Assembly (NCBI GenBank): GCA_022009835.1
Contig: CP091726.1
Coordinates: forward strand, 620,001-684,000
Reading direction: 5' to 3'
DNA: 64,000 nt
Origin: Bacilli bacterium
GTDB taxonomy: Bacteria > Bacillota_I > Bacilli_A > RF39 > UBA660
The notes beneath the pieces were generated by a model. It searched no databases. It was not told the DNA's origin and was given only the letters and a program-made list of their open reading frames with translations. This document shows, piece by piece, positions 10,213-19,373 of the stretch. The first letter of the stretch is position 1. Every line of letters starts with the position of its first letter. The translations under genes and the position numbers were made by a program.

Positions 10213-10602
10213 ATGCTATCAAGAGAAAAGGGAAAGAGAACATTTAGTAGTAGTGTAAAAGATTGTCTAAATGGCTTTAAGTTTATAAATATCAATGAAG
10301 ATAATTTTAAAAGAGAAATATTTATTGGAATAATAGCCTTAATCTTATCATATTTATTAAAAAAATAAATAAAAACAGAATTTATAATAATAATTATTGT
10401 TATAGGATTGGTATTAGTAACTGAAATAATAAATACCGCTATTGAAAGACTAGTTGATTTAGTAAGTCCAGGATACAATAAATTAGCAGGAGAAGTAAAA
10501 GATATTATGGCCTTTGCTGTTTTTCTAATGGCTATTGTATCACTAATCGTAGGAATAATAATTTTTATGCCTAAAATAATTAATTTACTAGGAGGTATGT
10601 AA
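10213..10602 (+). CDS. dgkA: Diacylglycerol/undecaprenol kinase DgkA
   Basis: A small membrane kinase of about 128 residues with three hydrophobic helices. The family signature is EIINTAIERLVDLVSP near 10420, in which Glu coordinates the lipid kinase site. In Firmicutes it mainly phosphorylates undecaprenol for cell-wall lipid recycling. Strong RBS CAGGAGG. The frame breaks at an A run near 10362. It overlaps cdd at TAATG. Confidence 0.92.
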
Positions 10603-10990
10603 TGGAAGAAAGTTTAAAAAGATTACTAAAAAATAGTTATAGTCCTTATTCAGGATTTAAAGTAGCAAGTATTTGCTTAATGAAAGATGGAAAAAGTTTT
10701 GGTGGAGTAAATGTAGAAAATGCTTCTTATGGAGCCACTATCTGTGCTGAAAGAGTAGCTATTTGTACTGCTATTGCAAGTGGTTATAAAAAAAGGTGAT
10801 TTTTAGTAAATTATATGTTATGTGTGATAGTCCTAAAATATCATCATCATGTTTTTTATGCAGACAAACTATTAGTGAGTTCTTTAGTAGAGATGCTGAA
10901 ATAATACTATATAGTAATGATGGTGAAAAAGAAACTTATACAGTAGAGGACTTATGTCCGTATCCATTTGGTAGTAATGATTTAAAATAA
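10602..10990 (+). CDS. cdd: Cytidine deaminase
   Basis: Converts cytidine and deoxycytidine to uridine forms in pyrimidine salvage. The zinc site is visible as CAERVAICTA (Cys and Glu) and, after a frame break near 10795, SSSCFLCRQ with the CxxC pair. The N-terminal SYSPYSGFKV is family-typical. Length of about 130 residues is normal for the homotetrameric class. The start codon overlaps the dgkA stop. Confidence 0.95.
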
Positions 10991-11012
10991 ATATTATAAT
11001 TACGTCTCTTCT

Positions 11013-11137
11013 AAAATGAGTGGGGTGTAATATATAATAAAAAAAGAGCACCCTTTAGGGGGTGCTTCATTAACACTAATGGAGAGAACACCTTTTGACA
11101 ATAAGGCGTTACTCATTTTTATTATGAGTAATTTTTC
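11013..11137 (+). terminator. Multi-hairpin region after cdd ending in a terminator
   Basis: GCACCC/GGGTGC hairpin at 11046-11067 without a T run, a weaker AACACC/GGCGTT pairing, then a clear terminator TTACTCAT/ATGAGTAA plus TTTTT at 11109-11136. The upstream AAAATGAGT at 11013-11021 is perfectly complementary to ACTCATTTT (11111-11119), so it could act as an anti-terminator strand. The stretch to 11247 has no gene. Confidence 0.6.
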
Positions 11138-11247
11138 TTTCCATATACATTGTATCAATTTTAATAAAAAATATCAATATGGATATTGAAAATAGTATTA
11201 TTTTTATGATAAACTTAACTGGTAAGGTAAGAGAGGAGGGACCCTTC

Positions 11248-11304
11248 ATGAATATAAGATTAAGTCAAAATTATAAAATGGGGGGGTTGTTTATCTTACT
11301 ATAA
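11248..11304 (+). CDS. Short leader ORF upstream of surface-protein gene, copy 2
   Basis: ATG 11248 follows GAGAGGAGGG. As written it encodes 18 residues, MNIRLSQNYKMGGLFILL, and stops at TAA 11302-11304. With one G fewer the end would read GGCLSYYK, the alternative seen in copy 1. Its final part is shared with the leader ORF at 7096. It precedes the same attenuator-like hairpin. Translation is unproven. Confidence 0.45.
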   Translation: MNIRLSQNYKMGGLFILL

Positions 11305-11383
11305 ATAAAAGAAATATAGATAAAATAAATAAAGACTATGAAATAACTAATAGAAATATTAGTGATTTTTCATAGTCTTTTTT
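11264..11383 (+). promoter_or_regulatory. Conserved leader with terminator/attenuator hairpin, copy 2
   Basis: Near-identical to 7145-7264, with small run-length and single-base differences. Hairpin AGACTATGAAA (11333-11343) with TTTCATAGTCT (11368-11378), inner ACTAAT/ATTAGT, then a T run to 11383. The RBS GGAGG of the downstream gene begins 5 bp after the T run. Confidence 0.7.
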
Positions 11384-11400
11384 GTATGGAGGTAAGTTAT

Positions 11401-13200
11401 ATGGAAAAAAAGAAAAGAAGTTTATGATAATTGGAGTATTAATTCTACTAATAACTTTAGTAGGAGCAGCTGGTACTTATGCTTGGTTTACTTGGAGTAG
11501 TGCTAATAATACTAATTTAACTATGTCAATTGGAACATCTTCAGATGTAATATTTAAAAATGGTAATGATATAAGTACTAATAAATTGGCACCAGTATTT
11601 AATTATACTGATGGAGAAAAAACTAGTTTTACTATAACTAATAAAAAGCACTACTAGTTTTTAGTTATAGAATATCATTAAATATTACTAGTATAGATAA
11701 TGAATTAAAAAAATAAAACATTAAAGTATAAACTAGTATCAAATAATACTACTATAACTGAAGGAGACTTTAGTAATATCGAAAATACTAATAAGTTATA
11801 TGAAGGAGAATTATCTAAAGGTAATATTAGTTATATCTTTTTATCTATATATAGATGGTAATGAAGAAAATAATCTTAATATGATAAATAAATCACTAGT
11901 TGGTACTATAACAGTAGCAGAAGCAACTGCTACATATGAGTTAACTAATGAAGATGGAACATCTTATACACCATCATATTATGGTTCTGGTTCAAAAGTA
12001 GTTAGATCAAGTGCACCTCTTAATAAGTTTAAAGAAGTAAAAGTAGATGGAGTAACTGTAGATAGTTCTGATTATACATTAACAGAAGGATCGACAATAG
12101 TTACCTTTAAAGAGTCTTATCTAAAAACATTGAGTATAGGAGAACATGCACTTAAAATAATATCTAATGATGGCTTTGCCATAGGAAAAATAAATGTTAA
12201 AAAACCTAGTGCTGCTCAAATGATAACTAACTTATATATAAATAGTGAAAAGTCTACTGTGGCAAATAATAGTATAAGTTATCAATATGATACTACACAT
12301 AATCTTATGAAAGATGTAGGTGATAACATAAGATATTATGGCGCTTCACCAAATAACTATATATATTTCAATTGTTCTGATTATAAAAATCAATCTTCAA
12401 GTACATGTGAACTATGGAGAATAATAGGTGTATTTGATGGCAAAGTAAAAATAATGAGAAATGAAAGTATAGGAGGATATTCTTTCGATAATGATATAGG
12501 TTATTATGATGATGATACTGGATATGGGGTTGGTTATAATAATTGGCCAACTTCCAAACTAATGAGATTATTGAATGCTGGTTATGATAATCAAGAAGAT
12601 ATGGATGGTTATAATAATACTAGTATACAAGCAAACAATAGTTTATATTGGAATGGAAAAAGTGGTAATTGCTATTATAATAATAGATATCCTTCGTATA
12701 AATCTTGTGATTTTACAAGTATAGGTCTGAAAAATGATATTACAAGAAATATGATTGCGACAGTTACTTATAGTTTGGGAGGTCATAATGATGAAAATAT
12801 ATATGCAAATCAAATATATAGTTATGAAAGAGGTACGACAGTATATTCTGGTAATGCTACAACATGGACTGGAAAGATAGCTATACCTTATGCTAGTGAT
12901 TATGGTTATGCTGCCGACTTAAGTTTGTGTCAAAAACAATTAAGTTCTTATAGTAATGCAACATGTACAGCAAATAACTGGATGTCTAATATAATTGACA
13001 ACAAAGTTACATATTTATTAAATCCTTCAAATACTAATTTTAGAATAGAGTGGTATTGTCAAGGGAGTGTGAACCTTAGCCAGGTGCCTTCAATAGTGGA
13101 TTATTATATCTATCCAACTCTCCATCTTATAGAAGATGTAGAATTAGATGATACAACTACTGGAACTAGTGTCAATCCATATAAAATAAAAGTAAGTTAA
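11401..13200 (+). CDS. TasA-like secreted protein with FGE-like C-terminal domain (paralogue)
   Basis: ATG 11401 follows GGAGGTAAGTT. The N terminus ends in GAAGTYAWFTWSS, a good match to SipW-dependent TasA-type signals. A beta-sandwich-like domain follows (SFTITNK, YRISLNITSIDNEL). The second half parallels the gene at 7286: IRYYGASPNNYIYFNCSDY, WRIIGVFDGKVKIM, WTGKIAIPYASDYGYAADL and LCQKQLSSY. The end differs completely from the paralogue (LLNPSNTNFRIEWYCQGS, YYIYPTLHL) and is AT-rich. Frame breaks lie near 11425, 11650, 11710 and 11840. Likely secreted and assembled at the cell surface, with the last domain presenting a variable face. Confidence 0.7.
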
Positions 13201-13231
13201 GATTAGTTGACAAAAAAACTAGTCTTTTTTT
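13201..13231 (+). terminator. Terminator after second surface-protein gene
   Basis: GATTAGTT pairs with AACTAGTC (one G-U), followed by seven Ts, immediately after the stop codon. Confidence 0.8.
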
Positions 13232-13261
13232 ACTAAATAAAAAATAACTATATACAAATAA

Positions 13262-13277
13262 TGTATCATGTGATACA
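13262..13277. promoter_or_regulatory. Perfect 16-bp palindrome, probable TetR operator
   Basis: TGTATCATGTGATACA is a perfect inverted repeat lying just 5' of a TATAAT-like -10 at 13279-13284 and 24 bp before the tetR start. Position and symmetry fit autoregulation by the adjacent TetR protein. Confidence 0.6.
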
Positions 13278-13300
13278 ATATAATTAAGAAGGGAGTAAAG

Positions 13301-13888
13301 ATGGCTAAGGAAACAAAAATAACTAAAGATAAGATATTAGAAGCGGCCTTTACTATTGCAAGAAATAAAGGTTTAGAAGAAGTAAGTAATAGAACAATTG
13401 CTAAAGAATTAAATAGTTCTATAAGACCGATATACTATCAATTTAGTAATTCTGAAGAATTAAAAAAAGAACTAAATAAAAAAAGATAGAAAAAAATACT
13501 TCTATAAATACATTATGAAAAAAATATGAGTGATACTATTTCTTATTATAAGCAGATAGGAGTAAACTATATTAAGTTTGCTAGAGAAGAGAAAAAAATC
13601 TATTTAAAAATTCTCTTTATGACTAGTAGTACTTATCTACCTGAAGGGTTCATATCTAAAGATGAGGAAAACTTTGAAAAAATATCTAAACTAATCAAAT
13701 TAAGTACAAGACTAGATGATAAAGATATTAAATCATTTCATATTAAGATGTGGATGTATACGCATGGAATAGCGGCACTTCTTGCTTCTGATACAATAAA
13801 ATTAAATGATAAACAAATATCAGAACTATTATCAAGTGAGTTTCAAGCATTAATGCTACTTGAAGAACTAAAAATCGCACTTCCCTAG
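13301..13888 (+). CDS. TetR-family transcriptional regulator
   Basis: N-terminal HTH of TetR type (KDKILEAAFTIARNKGLEEV, then SNRTIAKELN and IYYQFSNSEEL), followed by an all-helical ligand domain with TSSTYLPEGF and MWMYTHGIAALLAS. About 190 residues, typical for TetR. The frame breaks at A runs at 13480-13505. RBS GAAGGGAG. No operon partner survives downstream because an insertion sequence follows; its ligand and target are unknown. Confidence 0.85.
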
Positions 13889-13978
13889 AATTAATTCGTG
13901 AGTTAGATTTTTCCTTTTTTTGCTTCCAAAAGCATTTACTTTTATACTTACATATGGTATGATTATTATGGTGATAAT

Positions 13979-14374
13979 ATGATTATTTCTAAAGGAAGAG
14001 GATATGTATATGGTATAGAGTACCATATAGTATTTTGTACTAAATATCGTAAAAAAATATTAACTGATAGTGTAAAAAATTCACTTTTTCAGATAATTAT
14101 ATTACTATCTCAAGAAATGGATTTTAAAATAATAGAAATTAATACAGATTTAGATCACATTCATTTGTTAATTAGTTGTAAGCCTCAGCATTATATACCT
14201 ACTATTGTAAAAAGATTAAAAGGTACAAGTGCAAGACTATTATTTAAATTATATCCAGAATTAAAAAAAGAATTGTATGGTGGACATATGTGGAATCCTT
14301 CTTATTTTGTTGCTACTGTTAGTGATACACTAGAAGAAAATATTAAAGAATATATTTCTAATCAGGGGAAGTAG
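13979..14374 (+). CDS. tnpA: IS200/IS605 Y1 transposase TnpA
   Basis: A complete 131-residue HUH single-strand transposase. The HUH motif is DLDHIHLLISC near residue 60. The catalytic tyrosine lies in the C-terminal helix (ENIKEYISNQGK). The N terminus GIEYHIVFCTKYRKKI is typical. It nicks and joins the ends of the element during replication-linked transposition. Unlike neighbouring genes its frame is intact, so the enzyme may be functional. Confidence 0.95.
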   Translation: MIISKGRGYVYGIEYHIVFCTKYRKKILTDSVKNSLFQIIILLSQEMDFKIIEINTDLDHIHLLISCKPQHYIPTIVKRLKGTSARLLFKLYPELKKELYGGHMWNPSYFVATVSDTLEENIKEYISNQGK

Positions 14375-14383
14375 GTGTTATTT

Positions 14384-15484
14384 ATGGAGTATACTTATAG
14401 TTTTAGGATTTTTTTCCTAATGAAGAACAAATTGTTTTTACTTGCTAAAACTTTTTGGATGCTGTAGATTTATCTATAATTATTTTTTTAGACTATTCTA
14501 ATAGTAATGGCTATAGTTCAAAAGTATACTAATAATAATATATGTAATAGAGAGTTAAAAGCATTATACCTTTGGCTTAGAGAAGTAGATAAATTTGCTA
14601 TTACTAATGCTATTTATAATTTAGATAATGCTTATAAAAAGATATATGAATAAATTAGGAGGTAAACCTAGATTTAAAAAGAAGAACAAAGGAGAATCTT
14701 ATCAAACTAATTATACTAATAATAATATAGAAGTATTAGATAATTACATTAAATTACCTAAATTAGGTAAAGTACCCGCTAAAGTACATAGAAAAAGTAG
14801 AAGGTACTATTATTAATGCTACAATAAAAAAATATAGTAATAATAAATATAAAGTAATGATATTAGTTAGAAAAGAAATTAAAAAAAGTTAGAAACTAAT
14901 AGTTACATAGTAGGAATAGATATGGGAGTTAGTAATTTTTGTTCATGATAGTTCTAATAACATATATAATGCTCCTAAAGAATTAATGAATACTTATGAT
15001 AAAAATAGGTAGATTTCAAAAAAAGTCTTTCTTTAAAAAAATGAAAGGTAGTAATAATTATAAAAAAATAGAAAAATAAGATTAATAAACTATATGATAA
15101 ATGTAATAATGTTAGAAATGATTTCTTACATAAATTAAGTACTAGTATTATAAACGAAAACCAAGTTATAGTAGTAGAAGATTTAAATGTTAAAGAAATG
15201 TTTCAAAAATAAGAATATAGCCAAAGTACTTGGGGGATATATCTATATCTAAGTTTATTAATATGTTAGAATATAAAGCAAGATGGTATGGAAGAAGATT
15301 AATAAAGGTAGGTAGATATTATCCATCTAGTCAGTTATGTAATAACTGTGGCTATCAAAATAAAAAAATAAAAGACTACAGTATAAGAACTTGGCAGTGT
15401 CCTAGATGTGATAGCATACATGATAGAGATTATAATGCTGCGAACAATATACTAGATAAGGGAATAGAATTATTACTTATCTAA
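14384..15484 (+). CDS. tnpB: TnpB RNA-guided nuclease (IS605 accessory)
   Basis: Corrected reading gives about 365 residues. RuvC-like residues are visible: GIDMGVSNF (Asp), VVVEDLNVKEMF (Glu) and HDRDYNAANNIL (Asp). A four-cysteine zinc ribbon, CNNCGY...CPRCDS, lies between the last two. TnpB is an RNA-guided DNA nuclease that helps retain the transposon. Frame breaks at many A/T runs (14410, 14450, 14490, 14635, 14805, 14885, 14935, 15010, 15070, 15210). With normal polishing it could be intact. Confidence 0.88.
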
Positions 15485-15611
15485 TTAAATTATATATAGG
15501 GTAGGAACTATCCAAGTTTATGTCTCTTTACATTAATAATAGTATTATTAAATGGAGAAAATTCTAATAGTGATATTAGAAGCATGCGATTTCAAATCGT
15601 GTGAGGTTCAC
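15485..15611 (+). ncRNA. Candidate omega (guide) RNA 3' scaffold of TnpB
   Basis: The 3' flank of tnpB holds no ORF but ends in GAAGCATGCGATTTC and its complementary arm, then GAGGTTCAC, the typical scaffold end of TnpB-associated RNA. If so, the guide would be the flanking DNA starting GAAAATCCAGATAAC at 15612. The 5' limit probably lies inside tnpB and is not resolved. Confidence 0.5.
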
Positions 15612-15674
15612 GAAAATCCAGATAACAAATGGAAATTAGAAAATAAAAAAGATTGGAGAGATGAAAATGAATAA
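15612..15674 (+). pseudogene. 3' remnant of the gene upstream of liaF
   Basis: Immediately beyond the insertion-sequence end a frame encodes NPDNKWKLENKKDWRDENE and stops at TAA 15672-15674, overlapping the liaF start in the manner of a coupled operon. It looks like the charged tail of a truncated protein; a PspC-type partner would fit the LiaF/DUF4097 context. The 5' part is not found left of the element, so this was not a simple insertion. Confidence 0.35.
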
Positions 15675-16356
15675 TTTTAAAAATGTTTTATGGGGAATAA
15701 TTTTGGTTGTACTAGGAGTGATTATTGGAACAAATAGTTTAGGATTAACTAATATTGACCTTTTATTTGATGGATGGTGGACACTATTTATAATAGTACC
15801 GTGTTTTATTGGATTATTTACTAATTCAGAAAAAACAGGTAACATTATTGGTATTTTAATAGGTGTAGCCCTTTTACTAGGAATAAACGATATAATTGAT
15901 TTTGATAAAATATGGACTTTACTATTACCATTAGTAATTGTAGTAGTGGGCTTATCTCTTATCTTTAAAGATATTTTTTTAATAGTAAAGTTAGTAAAGA
16001 GATAAAGAAAATAAATAAGGAAAATAACAAAGATAACGATTATTTTTTGCAGCCTTTTTCAGGCCAGAATATTGACTTAAATAATGAAGATTTTTAAAAG
16101 GAGCAGATTTAACCGCTATTTTTTTGGAGGTTTAAAACTAGATTTAAGAAAAAGCTAATATAGATAAAGATGTTGTTATAAATGCTTCAAGTATTTTTTT
16201 GGAGGTATTGATATTCTTATACCAAAAGATGTTAATGTTAAAGTAAAGTCAACATCATTATTTGGCGGTGTTACTAATAAGAAGTCTAATAACGATAACC
16301 AAAAAACGATATATATAAATGCCTTATGTATGTTTGGAGGTGTTGAAATTAAATGA
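15667..16356 (+). CDS. LiaF-like envelope-stress membrane protein
   Basis: ATG 15667 lies 7 bp after GGAGAG (ATG 15661 is also in frame). Four hydrophobic helices occupy 15680-15990, with GWWTLFIIVPCFIGL near 15774. After frame breaks near 16003, 16045, 16095, 16125 and 16190 comes a LiaF C-terminal domain with repeated FGG turns (IFGGLKLDL, IFGGIDILIP, LFGGVTN, MFGGVEI). LiaF represses the LiaRS cell-envelope stress system in Bacillus; no LiaRS pair is adjacent. It overlaps the next gene by 4 bp (ATGA). Confidence 0.78.
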
Positions 16357-17153
16357 ATACCAGTAAAAAAATAATTAAATATTTAGCGATGGCCTTTGCC
16401 TTATTTCTTGCAATTACTATAGTGGCGGGAATATTACAAGGTATTTATGCTGTGTATGATTCCTTTAGGCCTAGTAATAGTCCAGTAACAGAAAGTAAGA
16501 TAAGTGAAATAAATACTACGATAAATGATATCAATATTGATTTATTCTATAGTAGTCTAACTATTAAAAGAGGTAATAAACTAACTATTGAGACCAATAA
16601 TAGTAAAATAACTACTAGTGAAGAAGGAAATAAATTAAATATTAAAGAAGAAAAACATAAATGGCATAAAAATAATAAATATGAAGTGACTATAATTATT
16701 CCAACAGATATAGATACTCTTGATATTAATATGGGAGCAGGTACTTTAAATATTGATACTATAAGTACCGATAAATTAATACTTGATTTAGGAGCTGGTA
16801 GTACTACGATAAATAATATCAATACTAATAGAGCTAATATAAATACTGGAGCAGGTTCTTTTACAATAAATAAAGGAATAATAAATGATTTAGATTTAGA
16901 TATTGGTGTAGGTGAGACTAATGTAGCAGCGGTCTTAACTGGTAATACTAAGATAGATACTGGTGTAGGAGCCTTAAAACTAGCATTAGAGGGAACTATT
17001 ACTAACTATCAAATTAAAGTAAATGAAGGTATTGGTAAAGTTACAATAGATAATCAGGAAGTAAAAGATAATGAAGTGGTTGGAAGTGGTCCTAATACCA
17101 TAACATTAAGTGGTGGACTAGGAGATATTGAAGTTCAATTTGTGGGTAGATAG
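16353..17153 (+). CDS. DUF4097-type beta-helical membrane-anchored protein
   Basis: A single N-terminal membrane helix is followed by a repetitive beta-strand region with Asn/Asp/Thr repeats, MGAGTLNIDTI, LGAGSTTINNI, TGAGSFTINKG, IGVGETNVAAV and TGVGALKLALE. This is the right-handed helix pattern of DUF4097 (LiaG-like) proteins found with LiaF and PspC homologues. Intact frame. It probably senses or shields the envelope. Start overlaps the LiaF stop. Confidence 0.75.
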   Translation: MNTSKKIIKYLAMAFALFLAITIVAGILQGIYAVYDSFRPSNSPVTESKISEINTTINDINIDLFYSSLTIKRGNKLTIETNNSKITTSEEGNKLNIKEEKHKWHKNNKYEVTIIIPTDIDTLDINMGAGTLNIDTISTDKLILDLGAGSTTINNINTNRANINTGAGSFTINKGIINDLDLDIGVGETNVAAVLTGNTKIDTGVGALKLALEGTITNYQIKVNEGIGKVTIDNQEVKDNEVVGSGPNTITLSGGLGDIEVQFVGR

Positions 17154-17154
17154 T

Positions 17155-17819
17155 ATGAATAATATGGAAAAAATTGATATTACTAAATCACCTCGTAAGA
17201 AAACTTATGACTGGTTTAAAACTTTTAATAATCCGACTTATGGTCTTACTGTAACTATGGATGTAACTTCTCTTGTAGAGTATACCAAGAAAAATAATCA
17301 GTCCTTTTTTATCAATATGTTATATATTGTTGTAAATGCTCTAAATAGTGTTGATGAATTAAGAATGCGATTTGTAGATAATCAACCTATCATTTATGAA
17401 GATATAAATCCCGCTATTACTGTAATGACTGAAAGTGAAGTCTTTGAAAATGTTCGTTTTGAGAATAAACATAACTATAAAGATTTCTACGAATTAGCTA
17501 AAGAAGAAATAGATAAAGCTAAGTATCAGACTAAACTAAATGATAAGAGTTATAATCTTACTAATGATTGGAATGAATATTATATAACATGTCTTCCATG
17601 GACAACATTTACTGGTATAAATCATCCTATTCCTGAAGATATTCATTCTCAAACTGTACCTCGTATCTGCTGGGGTAAGTATACTAAGAATGGTGATAGG
17701 TATGAGATATCACTAAATATAACTGTTAGTCATGTCTTTGTGGACGGTTACCACTTATCTAAAGTTTTTTTAATAAAGTTAACGAATTATTAAATAATAT
17801 TGATACTACTTTGAAATAG
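17155..17819 (+). CDS. CatA-like O-acetyltransferase
   Basis: Resembles type A chloramphenicol acetyltransferases: SPRKKTYDWFKTF near the start and the active-site segment SHVFVDGYHLSKVF near the C terminus, where His is the catalytic base and Asp the structural partner. About 215 residues when one T-run break at 17765 is corrected. ATG 17155 lies 1 bp after the DUF4097 stop. Chromosomal CatA-like proteins may act on substrates other than chloramphenicol, so resistance is not implied. Confidence 0.78.
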
Positions 17820-17828
17820 TATTATGTT

Positions 17829-17935
17829 CACTGTAAGCTTGTATTCTTACAGTGTTATTGTTAGTCAATAAATTGTTTATCAATAAGGTATCAGTCATAC
17901 ATATCATATATAAGTTAAAAAAATATATTAAAAAT
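17829..17935 (+). repeat. Intergenic two-hairpin repeat, copy A
   Basis: Hairpin CACTGTAAG/CTTACAGTG with an 8-nt loop (17829-17854), a second smaller hairpin ATAAA/TTTAT (17868-17880), then a shared 3' stretch TATCA..CATA..TATATAAG plus AAAAAATATAT. The same order occurs at 53515-53620, with different stem bases in the second hairpin. Confidence 0.55.
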
Positions 17936-18024
17936 ATTATTAAATTAAGAAAATATTAAGATTTATTAAAAAAAGAAATATGCTATAATAATTAAAGAGA
18001 AAAATACTAGAAGAAGGGAGTATT

Positions 18025-18105
18025 ATGTCAAATATTCTAGTAGTAGATGATGAGAAAGAAATAGCGGATTTACTTGAAGTTTATTTAAAAAAAGATAAAA
18101 TATAA
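18025..18105 (+). pseudogene. 5' remnant of an OmpR-family response regulator gene
   Basis: A good RBS (AGAAGGGAG) and ATG 18025 start MSNILVVDDEKEIADLLEVY, the receiver N terminus with the acidic pocket. The frame ends at residue 26 in TAA without a run-length explanation and runs directly into a strong terminator. Compare the complete VanR-like gene at 30786. Either a deletion left only the gene start, or the fragment is a relic of a larger rearrangement. Confidence 0.6.
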
Positions 18106-18136
18106 ATACATAAGTTTAAAACTTATGTATTTTTTT
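18104..18136 (+). terminator. Strong terminator after the regulator remnant
   Basis: AAATACATAAGTTT pairs with AAACTTATGTATTT almost perfectly, followed by a T run. Confidence 0.85.
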
Positions 18137-18161
18137 GCTATAATATATGTGTGATGTAAGT

Positions 18162-19055
18162 ATGATATTAAATGTAAGTGGAAGAACTGATATAGTAGCT
18201 TTTTTTATACTGAGTGGTTTATGAATAGATATAAAGAAGGATATGTAATGGTAAGAAATCCTTTTAATTATCACTTAGTAAATGAAATATATTTTTGAAG
18301 ATGTTGATTTAATAGTTTTTTTGTACTAAGAATCCTCTTCCAATAATAGATAGAATAAAAAGAAATAGATAAACCAATACTATTTCATATAACAATAACT
18401 CCCTATAATAAAGATATAGAACCTAATGTTATAGATAAGAGGGATATAATCGAAGGAGTAAAAGAGTTATCTAAGATAATAGGTATAGATAATATATATA
18501 TTAGATATGATCCAATATTTTTTTAAGTGATAAATATAATATAGAATATCATATAAAAAGCTTTTTAATAAACTATGTAGTACATTAAATGGTTATGTAA
18601 AACATATTATAGTATCATTTATAGATGACTATAAGAATGTTAGAAAGAATAATAATATTTTAAAAATAAAACCATTTACTAAAGAAGATTATAAGTTACT
18701 AGGAGAATCATTCTCTAGGATAGCAAAAGAAAATAATATGACAGTACAGACTTGTGCTGAAGAAGAAACATTAGAAGAATATGGCTTTATAAAAGAAGAA
18801 TGTTTATCACATACACTTGCCTATAAATTAACTGGTAAATCTTATAAGAATTGGACTTCAAGAGGTAGTAAATATTGCAAATGTGTTAATATGGTAGATA
18901 TAGGTGTATATAATAGTTGTAGACACTTTTGCAAGTATTGTTATGCTAATTATAATGAGAATAAAGTAATAGAAAATTATCATAATCATGATGTTAATTC
19001 TCCATTACTAATAGGTAATATAGAAGATAATGATATTATTAAAAAGAAGATATAA
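18162..19055 (+). CDS. DUF1848 protein (radical-SAM-like cysteine motif)
   Basis: The N terminus ILNVSGRTDIVAFY and the C-terminal cysteine cluster NSCRHFCKYCYANY (CxxxCxxC) mark DUF1848. The cluster probably binds an iron-sulfur centre; the enzymatic role is unknown. IRYDPIF and VQTCAEEE are further conserved blocks. The first two thirds are broken at several T/A runs (18200, 18295, 18320, 18360, 18525, 18560); from 18738 to the stop the frame is open. About 290 residues, normal for the family. Confidence 0.8.
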
Positions 19056-19108
19056 ATAATGTATTAAAATTATAATTTATATAGTATAATATATATAAGG
19101 AGATAATT

Positions 19109-19182
19109 ATGTTAGAGTTAAAAAAATAAGATATAGTATAAGTGAAGATACGTTAGAAAAAGATAAAATAATCCGAATTTAA
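19109..19182 (+). pseudogene. 5' remnant resembling an ABC-transporter ATPase gene start
   Basis: RBS AAGGAG and ATG 19109 begin MLELKK, then after a run break IRYSISEDTLEKDKII, which looks like the first strand and loop of an ABC ATPase. The frame ends within a tandem repeat, with no Walker motifs. A second gene-start-only fragment lies at 18025. The family call is tentative given the short length. Confidence 0.3.
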
Positions 19183-19218
19183 GCCGAAAAATAAGCCGAA
19201 TTTAAGCCGAAAAATAAG
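19173..19218. repeat. Tandem 23-bp direct repeat, two units
   Basis: Two perfect copies of a 23-bp unit, CCGAATTTAAG followed by CCGAAAAATAAG, with an internal half-unit periodicity of about 11-12 bp. No protein frame stays open through it convincingly. Confidence 0.8.
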
Positions 19219-19237
19219 CCAAATAATAAAAATATTT

Positions 19238-19291
19238 GATAAGAAGACCATAGGCTTCTTATCACCCTAATGAGCTTATAAGCTCATTAGG
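19238..19291. repeat. Tandem hairpins with conserved octaloop
   Basis: First hairpin GATAAGAAG-ACCATAGG-CTTCTTATC (19238-19263), then CCTAATGAGC-TTATAA-GCTCATTAGG (19266-19291). The first loop ACCATAGG is identical to that of the hairpin at 60935 although the stems are unrelated. No T run follows. Confidence 0.7.
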
Positions 19292-19373
19292 AAATAAATA
19301 AAATTAATATAAAGTAGATGAAATATTCTATTTTTTTGATATAATAATTATATAAGAAATAAGGAGTTTAACT

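Larger units (their letters stand above)
13935..15611 (+). mobile_element. IS200/IS605-type insertion sequence (tnpA-tnpB)
   Basis: Carries a Y1 transposase and a TnpB with adjacent subter­minal structures. The right end is placed after the GAGGTTCAC at 15603-15611, preceded by the hairpin CGATTT-C-AAATCG, which matches the usual scaffold end of TnpB-associated elements. The left end is uncertain: candidates lie after TTTAC at 13934-13938 or TTTAT at 13941-13945. Such elements transpose as single strands without target duplication, so none is expected. Confidence 0.75.

Noticed and set aside
15580..15625. tRNA T-arm (GGTTCAC after a hairpin)
   Set aside because: No acceptor, D or anticodon arms; the sequence matches an IS605 right end. 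I saw no tRNA or rRNA gene in the window.
17155..17819. Acquired chloramphenicol resistance gene
   Set aside because: Base composition matches neighbours and CatA-like chromosomal acetyltransferases often have other roles.
19173..19218. CRISPR array
   Set aside because: Only two adjacent 23-bp units without spacers and no cas genes in the window.
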